Positions 1-5,179 of a stretch of DNA of 5,287 nucleotides are shown here, piece by piece; within the stretch, counting starts at the first letter, position 1; each line of letters opens with the position of its first letter. Under the pieces are notes generated by a model. That model ran no database searches and was not told the DNA's origin. It saw nothing but the letters and a program-made list of their open reading frames with translations. The DNA comes from JBDIAR01 sp039812545 (lineage in GTDB: Bacteria > Actinomycetota > Actinomycetes > Actinomycetales > Dermatophilaceae), in assembly GCA_039812545.1 (NCBI GenBank), contig JBDIAR010000203.1:1-5287 (forward strand). Direction: 5' to 3'. The translations under genes and the position numbers were made by a program.

Positions 1-36
1 GCCACGGTGTTCTTGGCCGCCACGGTGTTCTTGGCG
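1..36. repeat. 18-bp tandem repeat, two copies, in-frame
   Basis: Positions 1-18 and 19-36 are the same 18-mer except for the last base. On the minus strand each copy encodes AKNTVA, so the array is a six-codon in-frame duplication in the low-complexity N-terminus of the truncated gene. It touches the window edge and more copies may lie outside. A shorter imperfect repeat (CTTGTCGG-type, encoding DKP twice) follows at about 48-76. Confidence 0.8.
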
Positions 37-173
37 GACGCGACGGGCTTGTCGGACGTGTCGGGCTTGTCGGGCGCCGCTGCTGCGGTGACCAGCGGGG
101 TGCCCAGGCGCCTGGCCCGCTCTTGACCGGCGCGGGAGGCTCCGGAGGCCAATGGGTCGGTGCGTCGTGTCAT
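1..173 (-). CDS. N-terminal fragment of a protein co-translated with the epimerase; possible lysophospholipid acyltransferase family (3' end outside window)
   Basis: A reading frame opens at ATG (173-171) and stays open to the left edge, giving 57 full codons. It starts MTRRTDPLASGASRAGQERA, continues with an Ala-rich stretch, then a DKPDTSDKP segment and two copies of AKNTVA. The ATG overlaps the epimerase TGA as ATGA, and a purine-rich GAGGGGG lies about 6 nt upstream, so translational coupling is likely. The visible part is low-complexity, charged and Ala/Lys-rich, with no catalytic motif, so the sequence itself gives no function. The suggestion of a 1-acylglycerol-3-phosphate acyltransferase-type enzyme rests only on the gene order known in mycobacteria (Rv0501 followed by Rv0502). 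The reality of the gene is fairly secure because of the start overlap and open frame; its product is not. Confidence 0.6.
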   Translation of the reverse strand, partial: MTRRTDPLASGASRAGQERARRLGTPLVTAAAAPDKPDTSDKPVASAKNTVAAKNTV

Positions 174-1216
174 CTGCGTCCCCCTCGTACCAACTGGCCG
201 GCAATGCTGGCGGCGCTGCCGACGGCATCTCCCACCGCTTGACCCATGATGCCCAGGCCGGGGACCGAGACGCGCTGATGACGCGCGAAGTCCTCGAAGG
301 CCTCCAGGGTGGTGTATTGCGGTTCGAAGTGCAGCAGGCTGCGCATCCGCGTCGTGTCCAGGACGCGGCCGAAGGCCAACAGCGCCTCGAAATCGGGCGA
401 GAAGTTGACGATCTTGGCCCGGCGCAGCACCGCGCCGACGACGCCGGCGGTCGAGTGTGGCACGGGGATGACGGGACGGCCGAGCATCGCCGCGGCCTGG
501 CATACGGAGATGACGCCATCAGCGGCGACGTTGACGATCCCGCTCACGTCACCCAGGGTCGCGGCGAGCATCGCCCCGGCGCAGTCGTCCTCGTGGAGGA
601 ACTGGAGGCGGCCGTCGAAGCCCAGCGGCACCGGCAGCGCGGGCAGCGAGAAGTAGTCGGTGATGTTGGTGCGCAGCCCCGGGCCGATGATGTGAGCCAG
701 GCGCAGGACGGCGACGTCGACGTCGGGCCGGCGCCGGGAGAAACCGCGGACGTAACCCTCGACCTCGACGGTGTCCTTGCCCCACCCGGTGCGCGGGGCG
801 TTCTTGGCGCCGTCCTCCTCGCTGAACAGCGCCGGGTCGCGCGGCGAGGACCCGTAGACCGTGGAGGCGGACTTGACGATGAGCCGCCGGATGGATTCGG
901 CCTTCTGGCAGGCCGCGAGCAATTGCATCGTGCCGATGACGTTGATCTCTTTTTGGGTCACCCGCCCGCCCGCGGAGATCGGGGTCGCGATGACGCTCAT
1001 GTGGACGACGGTGTCCACCTGCGACTGGGTGATGATCTTGCCGATGATCGGGTTGCGAATGTCGGCCCGGATGAACTCGGCCCGGCCGATCCCGTGCACC
1101 GGCGGCACGACGTCGACGCCGATGATGCGTTCGATCTCGTCGGACTGGCTCAGTCGGCGGACGAACGCGCCACCGAGGTGCCGGGACACGCCGGTCACCA
1201 TGACGGTGTTCGACAA
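170..1216 (-). CDS. NAD-dependent epimerase/dehydratase-like protein (extended SDR family, actinobacterial Rv0501-like)
   Basis: The protein has 348 residues from the TTG chosen here. The N-terminus SNTVMVTGVSRHLGGAFVRR is a beta strand and dinucleotide-binding turn of an extended short-chain dehydrogenase/reductase (residues 5-16). It is followed by a GVDVVPP strand at 33-39, an acidic ADIRNP site at 51-56, the HMSVIATP strand at 72-79 and the SASTVYG segment at 116-122. In classical members this last segment supplies the active-site Ser/Thr. The usual YxxxK is not evident: the corresponding stretch reads GWGKDTVEVEGYVRGF (144-159), with Trp where Tyr would be. The substrate is therefore not predictable, and mycobacterial relatives named galE2 are labelled by homology only. 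The frame stays open upstream to an ATG at 1321, but TTG at 1216 has a GGAGGTG site 6 nt upstream and the family's normal N-terminus. The gene lies downstream of bS22 after a hairpin, and its stop overlaps the next gene by ATGA, so those two are probably one transcript. Confidence 0.85.
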   Translation of the reverse strand: MSNTVMVTGVSRHLGGAFVRRLSQSDEIERIIGVDVVPPVHGIGRAEFIRADIRNPIIGKIITQSQVDTVVHMSVIATPISAGGRVTQKEINVIGTMQLLAACQKAESIRRLIVKSASTVYGSSPRDPALFSEEDGAKNAPRTGWGKDTVEVEGYVRGFSRRRPDVDVAVLRLAHIIGPGLRTNITDYFSLPALPVPLGFDGRLQFLHEDDCAGAMLAATLGDVSGIVNVAADGVISVCQAAAMLGRPVIPVPHSTAGVVGAVLRRAKIVNFSPDFEALLAFGRVLDTTRMRSLLHFEPQYTTLEAFEDFARHQRVSVPGLGIMGQAVGDAVGSAASIAGQLVRGGRR

Positions 1217-1222
1217 CGGGGG

Positions 1223-1229
1223 CACCTCC
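1223..1229 (-). promoter_or_regulatory. Ribosome binding site that fixes the epimerase TTG start
   Basis: The minus strand reads GGAGGTG here, 6 nt before TTG at 1216-1214. No comparable site precedes the upstream in-frame ATG at 1321, whose extra 35 residues (Arg/Pro/Ala-rich) look unlike the family. This supports a TTG start. Confidence 0.7.
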
Positions 1230-1391
1230 GTAGCGGGGTGGGTGATCGCGGGCCGGTGGGATCGGGCCGCGAGGGGAACGACCACCTCAAGTATCCCCCG
1301 CGCCCGAGCTGCAGGCCACACCGACGGCGCGAATGTGGCCGAATGGACACGGATTTCGGTGTCCGGGCATCGATCGGGGCCATAACGGACT

Positions 1392-1425
1392 GGAGGCCTC
1401 GACCGGGATTCGGTCGAGGCCCTCC
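1392..1425 (-). terminator. Hairpin downstream of bS22, probable terminator
   Basis: A perfect 11-bp inverted repeat, GGCCTCGACCG-type arms at 1395-1405 and 1411-1421 with a 5-nt loop, is extended by three more pairs (1392-1394 with 1423-1425) across one bulged base. It starts about 39 nt after the bS22 stop and sits ahead of the epimerase. No U-tract follows on the minus strand, as is common for actinobacterial hairpin terminators, so it may be a leaky terminator or a 3' stabiliser. The 175 nt from here to the epimerase start hold no convincing promoter; a weak GATACT at about 1292 is the best -10-like match. Confidence 0.6.
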
Positions 1426-1463
1426 GATTCGCCGCCGACGGTGGCCCGCGGCGGTGCGCCCTG

Positions 1464-1562
1464 CTACTTCTTGTTACGACGCTGGTGACGCGTCTTGCGC
1501 AGCAGCTTGCGGTGCTTCTTCTTCGCCATCCGCTTGCGGCGCTTCTTGATTACTGAACCCAT
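1464..1562 (-). CDS. Small ribosomal subunit protein bS22 (AURKAIP1/COX24 domain, 32 aa)
   Basis: The product is 32 residues, beginning MGSVIKKRRKRMAKKKHRKL and ending in RRNKK. About two thirds of the residues are Lys, Arg or His. This is the hallmark sequence of the actinobacterial AURKAIP1/COX24 family, seen as an extra protein in mycobacterial 70S structures near the decoding centre (h44) and related to mitochondrial mS38. The ATG has AAGGA 6 nt upstream (1569-1573 on the complementary strand), and the stop is TAG. The gene stands alone between a terminator behind the HTH gene and a hairpin ahead of the epimerase, consistent with its own strong transcript. I see no good promoter: TAAGCT at 1637-1632 is only a weak -10 candidate. 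Identification is firm because the sequence is nearly invariant in the family. Confidence 0.95.
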   Translation of the reverse strand: MGSVIKKRRKRMAKKKHRKLLRKTRHQRRNKK

Positions 1563-1670
1563 GGATGATCCTTGCCTTGGCGTACGAGCCGGAACTGCCG
1601 GTGCCGGTGCCGGGCGTCCGGCGACTGCGGCAGCTTACCGCCTGCCCGTATGCGGCGGCGAATCTCCCGT

Positions 1671-1690
1671 CGGGCCCGGGCCCGGGCCCG
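1671..1690. repeat. Perfect 20-bp GC palindrome made of three GGGCCC units
   Basis: Three consecutive GGGCCC units (1672-1689) with flanking C and G make a 20-bp sequence identical to its reverse complement. It lies in the gap between the HTH gene and bS22, about 110 bp upstream of the bS22 start. It could form a very stable cruciform or RNA stem; no function is evident. Confidence 0.8.
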
Positions 1691-1770
1691 GCCACGACCG
1701 GACGTCCGAAGGACGGGACCCCCCGCGACGACGGTGCCGCAAAGAAGGCGCCTCGGAGAAGGTGCCCCGG

Positions 1771-1804
1771 AAACGAAGAAGCGAGGCGGCATACGCCACC
1801 TCGC
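1771..1804 (-). terminator. Intrinsic terminator after the HTH gene
   Basis: On the minus strand a 10-bp stem GCGAGGTGGC / GCCGCCTCGC (one G-U pair) encloses a GTAT loop. It is followed immediately by the T-rich tail TTCTTCGTTT (1780-1771). The stem starts 21 nt after the HTH stop codon. Stem, short loop and pyrimidine tail are all as expected for rho-independent termination. The loop contains one copy of the window-wide GCATAC motif. Confidence 0.8.
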
Positions 1805-1825
1805 CTCTCGTGGGCATCCTCCGCA

Positions 1826-2026
1826 TCACGCGGTGTCGACCATCGACTCGCTCAAGTAGGTGTGCACGGCGTCTTCCGGCACCCTGAACGAGCGGCCCAC
1901 CCGCACGGCCGGCAATTCGCCGCTGTGCACGAGCCGGTAGACCGTCATCTTCGACACCCGCATGATCGAGGCGACTTCGGCGACGGTCAGAAACCGCACC
2001 TCCGCCAGCTGGCGCTCCCGTGTCAT
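1826..2026 (-). CDS. Small helix-turn-helix DNA-binding protein (excisionase/BldC-like, Rv0500A-type)
   Basis: The 66-residue protein is one MerR/excisionase-type winged helix. FLTVAEVASIMRVSKMTVYR (12-31) is the HTH, LVHSGELPAVRVGRSFRVP (32-50) is the wing, and EDAVHTYLSES is the closing helix. Such proteins are a conserved family in actinobacteria, usually next to bS22. Many are annotated as excisionases, but nothing here suggests a phage or integrase, so a regulator is more likely. The ATG at 2026 is preceded by GAGG with a 5-nt spacer. Upstream in-frame codons back to 2197 encode Arg-rich sequence without domain features, so I exclude them. It is 186 bp from aspS and ends in its own terminator, suggesting a monocistronic unit. 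Its promoter is uncertain: TATTGT at 2105-2100 is a -10-like match without a credible -35. The target genes are not visible. Confidence 0.88.
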   Translation of the reverse strand: MTRERQLAEVRFLTVAEVASIMRVSKMTVYRLVHSGELPAVRVGRSFRVPEDAVHTYLSESMVDTA

Positions 2027-2212
2027 GGCGACCTCGATCTCTCTTACGCGACGGCAGCGCCGGCTTCCCCTCCGGCGGACTCCTACAGTGCGCAGTGCAA
2101 CAATAGGGGCAGATGTGACGGGAGGGGAAGCAGTCAGGTCATGCGACTTGACCGTTGTCCAGCCGACACGCCGCACCCATCGTGACAATTGCCGCACACC
2201 CGGCGGAGCGGT

Positions 2213-3577
2213 TCACGGCGTCAACCGGTGCAGGTCGCGCGGGAAGAGCGTCACCTCGCGCACATTCGCCGCGCCGACCAGCCGGGCCACCCACCGCTCC
2301 AGGCCGATCGCGAACCCGCCGTGCGGCGGCATACCGGCGGCGAACGCCTCGAGATACCCGGCATACGGCTCCGGCGACTCGCCCCGAGCCGCAAGCGCAG
2401 CCAGGTAGTCGTCGTACCGGTGCAGGCGTTGGCCGCCGGTGACCAGTTCGACGCCGCGGAACAGCAGGTCGAAGGAGTTGGACCAGCGCGGGTCGTCCGG
2501 CTGCGGGTGGGTGTAGAACGGCCGCTTCGCCATCGGGTACCCCTCGACCGCGAGGAAGTCCGAGTCGTATGCCGTGCGCGCCCAGGCGCCCAGGGCGCGT
2601 TCGTGTTCGGGGGCGAGGTCGGGTTCGGCCGGGTCGGCGCCGACCAGGGTGAGGGCGTCGGCGAAGTGGATCACGGGGATCTGGTCCGGCAGCCGGGGCG
2701 GCTCGACCCCGAGCAGGTCCAGCTGCGGACCCACCCGCGCCCGGACCGTCGCCAGCATCCCGGCCAGCACGTCGCGCAGCACGGCCAGCACGTCGCGATG
2801 CCCCTCGATGAACCCGAGCTCGACGTCGAGGCTGACGTACTCGGCCAGGTGACGCACCGTGTCGTGCGGCTCGGCGCGGAACACCGGCCCGACCTCGTAG
2901 ACCCGCTCGAAAACCCCGACCATCGTCTGCTTGTAGAACTGCGGAGACTGCGCCAGGTATGCCGGTCGTCCGAAGTAGTCGACCGCGAAGACGTTCGCGC
3001 CGGACTCGGTGGCGCTCGCGACGAACTTCGGGGTCTGGATCTCGGTGAACCCCGCCGCGTCGAGGGTCCGCCGGAAGCCGACCAGCGAGGCCGCGGCCAG
3101 CGCCCACGCCGCGCGCCGGCGCGGGTGCCGCCACGCGATGGCCGCGTGGTCCAACTGGGTGGGCAGCGCGGCGTTCAGGCTCGGGCGCCACAGCTCGAAC
3201 GGGCTGGGACGAGACGGTTCGGCATACCTGACGAATCGCGGCTCGACCACCTCCACCCCCGCCGGGGCACTGGGGTTGGCGCAGGTCACGCCGGTGACGG
3301 TGACGGTGCTCTCCTCGCGCAGGCCCGCGAGGTCGGCCAGTTCGGCGGTGCTCTTGGCGACGACCTGGGTGATGCCCGAGCGGTCCCGGACGAGGACGAA
3401 GGTCACGCCGGCGAGGGCGCGGATCCGGTGGACCCAGCCGCTGACGCGCACGGGTGCGCCCTCGGGCACGGTGGGTAGGTCGACGGCGAGGGTTCGTGGC
3501 GTGCCGTCGGAATGCGTTGCCGTATGCGGGTCGGTCGTCTGCCTGCTGCTGGTATGCCTGCTGGTCGTCGGATACAT
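2213..3577 (-). CDS. aspS: Archaeal-type aspartyl-tRNA synthetase, probably non-discriminating (aspartate--tRNA(Asp/Asn) ligase)
   Basis: A cytoplasmic class II aminoacyl-tRNA synthetase of 454 residues. An OB-fold anticodon-binding domain (about 42-112, with GWVHRIRALAGVTFVLVRDR at 47-66) is followed by the catalytic core. Motif 1 is around FTEIQTP (177-183), the AspRS-type AQSPQFYKQ is at 209-217, motif 2 is FRAEPHDTVRHLAEY (233-247), the RPFYTHP segment is at 352-358, and motif 3 is GGFAIGLERWV (420-430). It ends LFPRDLHRLTP, as archaeal enzymes do. Length and layout lack the bacterial GAD insertion. AsnRS is less likely because of the QSPQxYKQ motif. His50 in GWVH and Pro105 in SAPAG are the residues reported for non-discriminating archaeal AspRS, where discriminating enzymes carry Trp and Lys; this is my alignment by eye. 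About 27 residues precede the usual N-terminus (PRTLAVDLP), but ATG at 3577 has a strong GGAGGTG site and no nearer start exists. Expression is probably controlled by the T-box leader. Confidence 0.92.
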   Translation of the reverse strand: MYPTTSRHTSSRQTTDPHTATHSDGTPRTLAVDLPTVPEGAPVRVSGWVHRIRALAGVTFVLVRDRSGITQVVAKSTAELADLAGLREESTVTVTGVTCANPSAPAGVEVVEPRFVRYAEPSRPSPFELWRPSLNAALPTQLDHAAIAWRHPRRRAAWALAAASLVGFRRTLDAAGFTEIQTPKFVASATESGANVFAVDYFGRPAYLAQSPQFYKQTMVGVFERVYEVGPVFRAEPHDTVRHLAEYVSLDVELGFIEGHRDVLAVLRDVLAGMLATVRARVGPQLDLLGVEPPRLPDQIPVIHFADALTLVGADPAEPDLAPEHERALGAWARTAYDSDFLAVEGYPMAKRPFYTHPQPDDPRWSNSFDLLFRGVELVTGGQRLHRYDDYLAALAARGESPEPYAGYLEAFAAGMPPHGGFAIGLERWVARLVGAANVREVTLFPRDLHRLTP

Positions 3578-3743
3578 CGAAGGTCACCTCCGGGAGTGGC
3601 TCCCCAGGAGGTGTGGGCGACGGGGTCGTTCGCGGTGCCACCACACCTTCGCCGGCGCAGGTCGCGGCCGGCCTCTTGTCCAGACGTGCCGTCCCGAGGG
3701 CCGGCGCGCGGCTCGGGGGTTGTCAGTCCCGTCGGCGCCGCGG
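3578..3743 (-). promoter_or_regulatory. T-box riboswitch leader of aspS (translational type)
   Basis: The 5' leader of aspS carries a complete T-box core at 3647-3610. Helix A1 is GGTGTGG (3647-3641) paired with CCACACC (3616-3610). The bulge TGGCACC (3640-3634) contains the UGGN element. Helix A2 is GCGA (3633-3630) with TCGC (3620-3617), closing a 9-nt loop. This fits the family consensus (GGGTGGNACCGCG). UGGC is complementary to the uncharged end G73-C-C-A, the discriminator of tRNA(Asp) and tRNA(Asn). Upstream are two hairpins, 3742-3707 and 3704-3668, and a short linker, so any stem I is of the short kind known from actinobacterial ileS T-boxes. In the second hairpin a GAC (Asp codon, 3680-3678) sits in the 3' side of the internal loop and is followed by AA, as a specifier would be; the first hairpin's apical loop also holds GAC-AAC. 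Binding of uncharged tRNA is expected to favour the A1/A2 fold and expose the ribosome binding site. The core is clear; the specifier assignment is inference. Confidence 0.85.
3585..3613 (-). promoter_or_regulatory. Shine-Dalgarno sequestrator hairpin of the aspS T-box
   Basis: On the minus strand CACCTCC (3613-3607) is the exact complement of the aspS ribosome binding site GGAGGTG (3591-3585). Between them GGGAG (3604-3600) and CTCCC (3596-3592) form an inner 5-bp stem with a 3-nt loop; two bases (3606-3605) bulge. The outer 5' arm shares bases 3613-3610 with the 3' arm of T-box helix A1, so the two folds exclude each other. This is the layout of a translational off-switch. There is no U-tract, which argues against transcriptional attenuation. 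The ribosome binding site is 7 nt from ATG. Confidence 0.82.
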
Positions 3744-3749
3744 GTTCCG

Positions 3750-3755
3750 ATTCTA
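3750..3755 (-). promoter_or_regulatory. -10 box TAGAAT for the aspS leader
   Basis: The minus strand reads TAGAAT, five of six bases matching the TATAAT consensus, in otherwise GC-rich sequence. Transcription would begin near 3743, right at the first leader hairpin, which gives the T-box a sensible 5' end. No good -35 is present at 17-18 bp (ACCCGG); TGGACC lies about 20 bp upstream inside the 12-bp repeats. Read-through from trpB2 is also possible because I see no terminator between the genes. Confidence 0.55.
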
Positions 3756-3775
3756 CCCAGCGGCCCGCGCGACCG

Positions 3776-3799
3776 GGTCCAGGGTCAGGTCCAGGGTCA
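3776..3799. repeat. 12-bp tandem repeat, two exact copies, spanning the trpB2 stop
   Basis: The plus strand holds GGTCCAGGGTCA twice in succession (3776-3787 and 3788-3799). The outer copy contains the trpB2 stop codon (TGA on the minus strand, 3799-3797). The repeats lie where a -35 element or activator site for the aspS promoter would be, which may or may not be meaningful. Confidence 0.8.
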
Positions 3800-5179
3800 G
3801 GCCGGCAGGGCCGGGATCCGACTCATCGACTCGGCCAGGTGGGCCTCCAGCGCCGGGTCGTCGCCGACCGCGGTGGCGAAGGCGTGATCGAGGTACTCCC
3901 CGTATGCCGGCAACTCCAGGTACCCGTGCCCGGACACGCCCACCACGATGACCTGCTCCTCGCCGGTCTCGGCGCATCGGCGGGCTTCGGCGACGGCGCC
4001 GGCCAGGGCGTGCGTCGACTCCGGTGCGGCGATCAGTCCCTCGGACTTGGCGAGCAGGACGGCGGCCGAGAAGCAGTCGTTCTGCTCGACCGCGATCGCC
4101 TCGATCTCGCCGATGTGCCGCAGGTGGGAGACCAGCGGGCTCATCCCGTGGTAGCGCAGGCCGCCGGCGTGGATCGGGCTCGGCATGAAGTCGCGGCCCA
4201 GGGTGTACATCTTCATCAACGGCGTCATGCCCACGGTGTCGCCGAAGTCGTAGGCATACACGCCCTTGGTCATCGACGGGCACGCGGCCGGTTCGACGGC
4301 GACGAACCGCGGCGACATGGCGCCGGCCCACTTCTCCCGCAACAGCGGGAAGGTCAGTCCGCCGAAATTCGACCCGCCGCCCGTGCAGCCCACGACCACG
4401 TCGGGGGTCTCGCCGGCCTTGGCCAACTGGAGCAGCAGTTCCTCGCCGATGACGGTCTGGTGGAGCAGGACGTGGTTGAGTACCGAGCCCAGTGCGTAGT
4501 TGGTCGCCTCCGTGGTCGCCGCGACCTCGACCGCTTCGGAGATCGCGATGCCGAGGGAGCCGGTGCTGTCCGGGTGTTCGGCCAGCACCTGCCGGCCGGC
4601 GTTGGTCAGCTCCGACGGCGAGCGATGGACCGTGCCGCCGAAGGTCTCCATCATCAGGCGCCGGTACGGCTTGGAGTCGAAGGAGTTCGCGACCTGCCAG
4701 ATCTCGCAGCGCACCCCGAACTGGGCGCACGCGAACGCGAGCGAAGCCCCCCACTGGCCCGCGCCGGTCTCGGTGGTGAGCCGGTCGACACCGGCCTGGG
4801 CGTTGTAGAACACCTGCGGCACAGCGGAGTTCGGCTTGTGCGAGCCTGCGGGCGAGACACCTTCGTACTTCACGTAGATCCGCGCCGGCGTGCCGAGCGC
4901 CCTCTCCAACCGGGTGGCGCGCACCAGCGGCGACGGCCGCCACAGCCGGTACACCTCGAGGACCTCCTCGGGGATGTCGTAGTACCGCTGCGTGCCGAGT
5001 TCCTGCTCGATCAGCGCGGGCGGGAAGAGCGCCGCCAGGTCCTCCGGCGTCACCGGCTGCAGCGTCCCGGGATGCAGCATCGGGGGTGCCGGTTGTGGCA
5101 GGTCGGCGACGATGTTGTACCACCGGCGCGGCAGTTCGGACTCGTCCAGCAGGATCTTGTGTTCGGGGGCGTTGCTCAT
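3797..5179 (-). CDS. trpB2: TrpB2-type tryptophan synthase beta-like, PLP-dependent enzyme
   Basis: The protein is 460 residues, the length of the TrpB2 branch rather than the roughly 400 of standard TrpB. The PLP lysine lies in the GSHKPNSA motif (Lys115). The TETGAGQWG segment (136-144) carries the catalytic glutamate equivalent (Glu137). The PLP phosphate loop is GCTGGGSNFGG (264-274). TrpB2-typical stretches include EPAACPSMTKGVYAYDFGDT (296-315) and GLRYHGMSPL (340-349), and the C-terminal motif is VSGHGYLE. Family members catalyse beta-replacement of serine or O-phosphoserine with indole to give L-tryptophan, largely without TrpA. No trpA or other trp gene is in the window, so its pathway role here is unclear. 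ATG at 5179 is preferred over an in-frame GTG at 5188 because AAGGTG lies 6 nt before it. The aspS leader starts about 50 nt after its stop. I see no clear promoter in the 108 bp upstream. Confidence 0.93.
   Translation of the reverse strand: MSNAPEHKILLDESELPRRWYNIVADLPQPAPPMLHPGTLQPVTPEDLAALFPPALIEQELGTQRYYDIPEEVLEVYRLWRPSPLVRATRLERALGTPARIYVKYEGVSPAGSHKPNSAVPQVFYNAQAGVDRLTTETGAGQWGASLAFACAQFGVRCEIWQVANSFDSKPYRRLMMETFGGTVHRSPSELTNAGRQVLAEHPDSTGSLGIAISEAVEVAATTEATNYALGSVLNHVLLHQTVIGEELLLQLAKAGETPDVVVGCTGGGSNFGGLTFPLLREKWAGAMSPRFVAVEPAACPSMTKGVYAYDFGDTVGMTPLMKMYTLGRDFMPSPIHAGGLRYHGMSPLVSHLRHIGEIEAIAVEQNDCFSAAVLLAKSEGLIAAPESTHALAGAVAEARRCAETGEEQVIVVGVSGHGYLELPAYGEYLDHAFATAVGDDPALEAHLAESMSRIPALPA

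Noticed and set aside
1217..1321. N-terminal extension of the epimerase to ATG at 1321
   Set aside because: No ribosome binding site, residues unlike the family, and a GGAGGTG site 6 nt before TTG at 1216.
1345..1364. Inverted repeat GGACAC / GTGTCC upstream of the epimerase
   Set aside because: A 6-bp stem with an 8-nt loop is expected by chance at this base composition and has no supporting context.
152..1549. Long plus-strand open frame (465 codons) opposite the epimerase and bS22
   Set aside because: Its translation is Arg/Gly/Asp-rich with no domain, it lies antisense to a clear SDR gene and to bS22, and such frames are normal in GC-rich genes.
1826..2026. Excisionase as evidence of a prophage or integrative element
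   Set aside because: No integrase, att-like repeats or phage genes are seen, and this HTH family is a conserved chromosomal neighbour of bS22.
2191..2204. Possible terminator just after the aspS stop
   Set aside because: Only a 4-bp GCCG/CGGC stem with no T-tract; too weak to call.
2189..3478. Long plus-strand open frame opposite aspS
   Set aside because: Antisense shadow of an unmistakable synthetase; composition is Arg/Gly/Val-rich with no recognisable motif.
3578..3743. Trp-responsive T-box linked to trpB2 (tRNA(Trp) also has G73, and UGG occurs in the second hairpin)
   Set aside because: The ribosome binding site controlled is that of aspS, the leader lies downstream of trpB2, and GAC is in the better specifier position. 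Not fully excluded without alignment.
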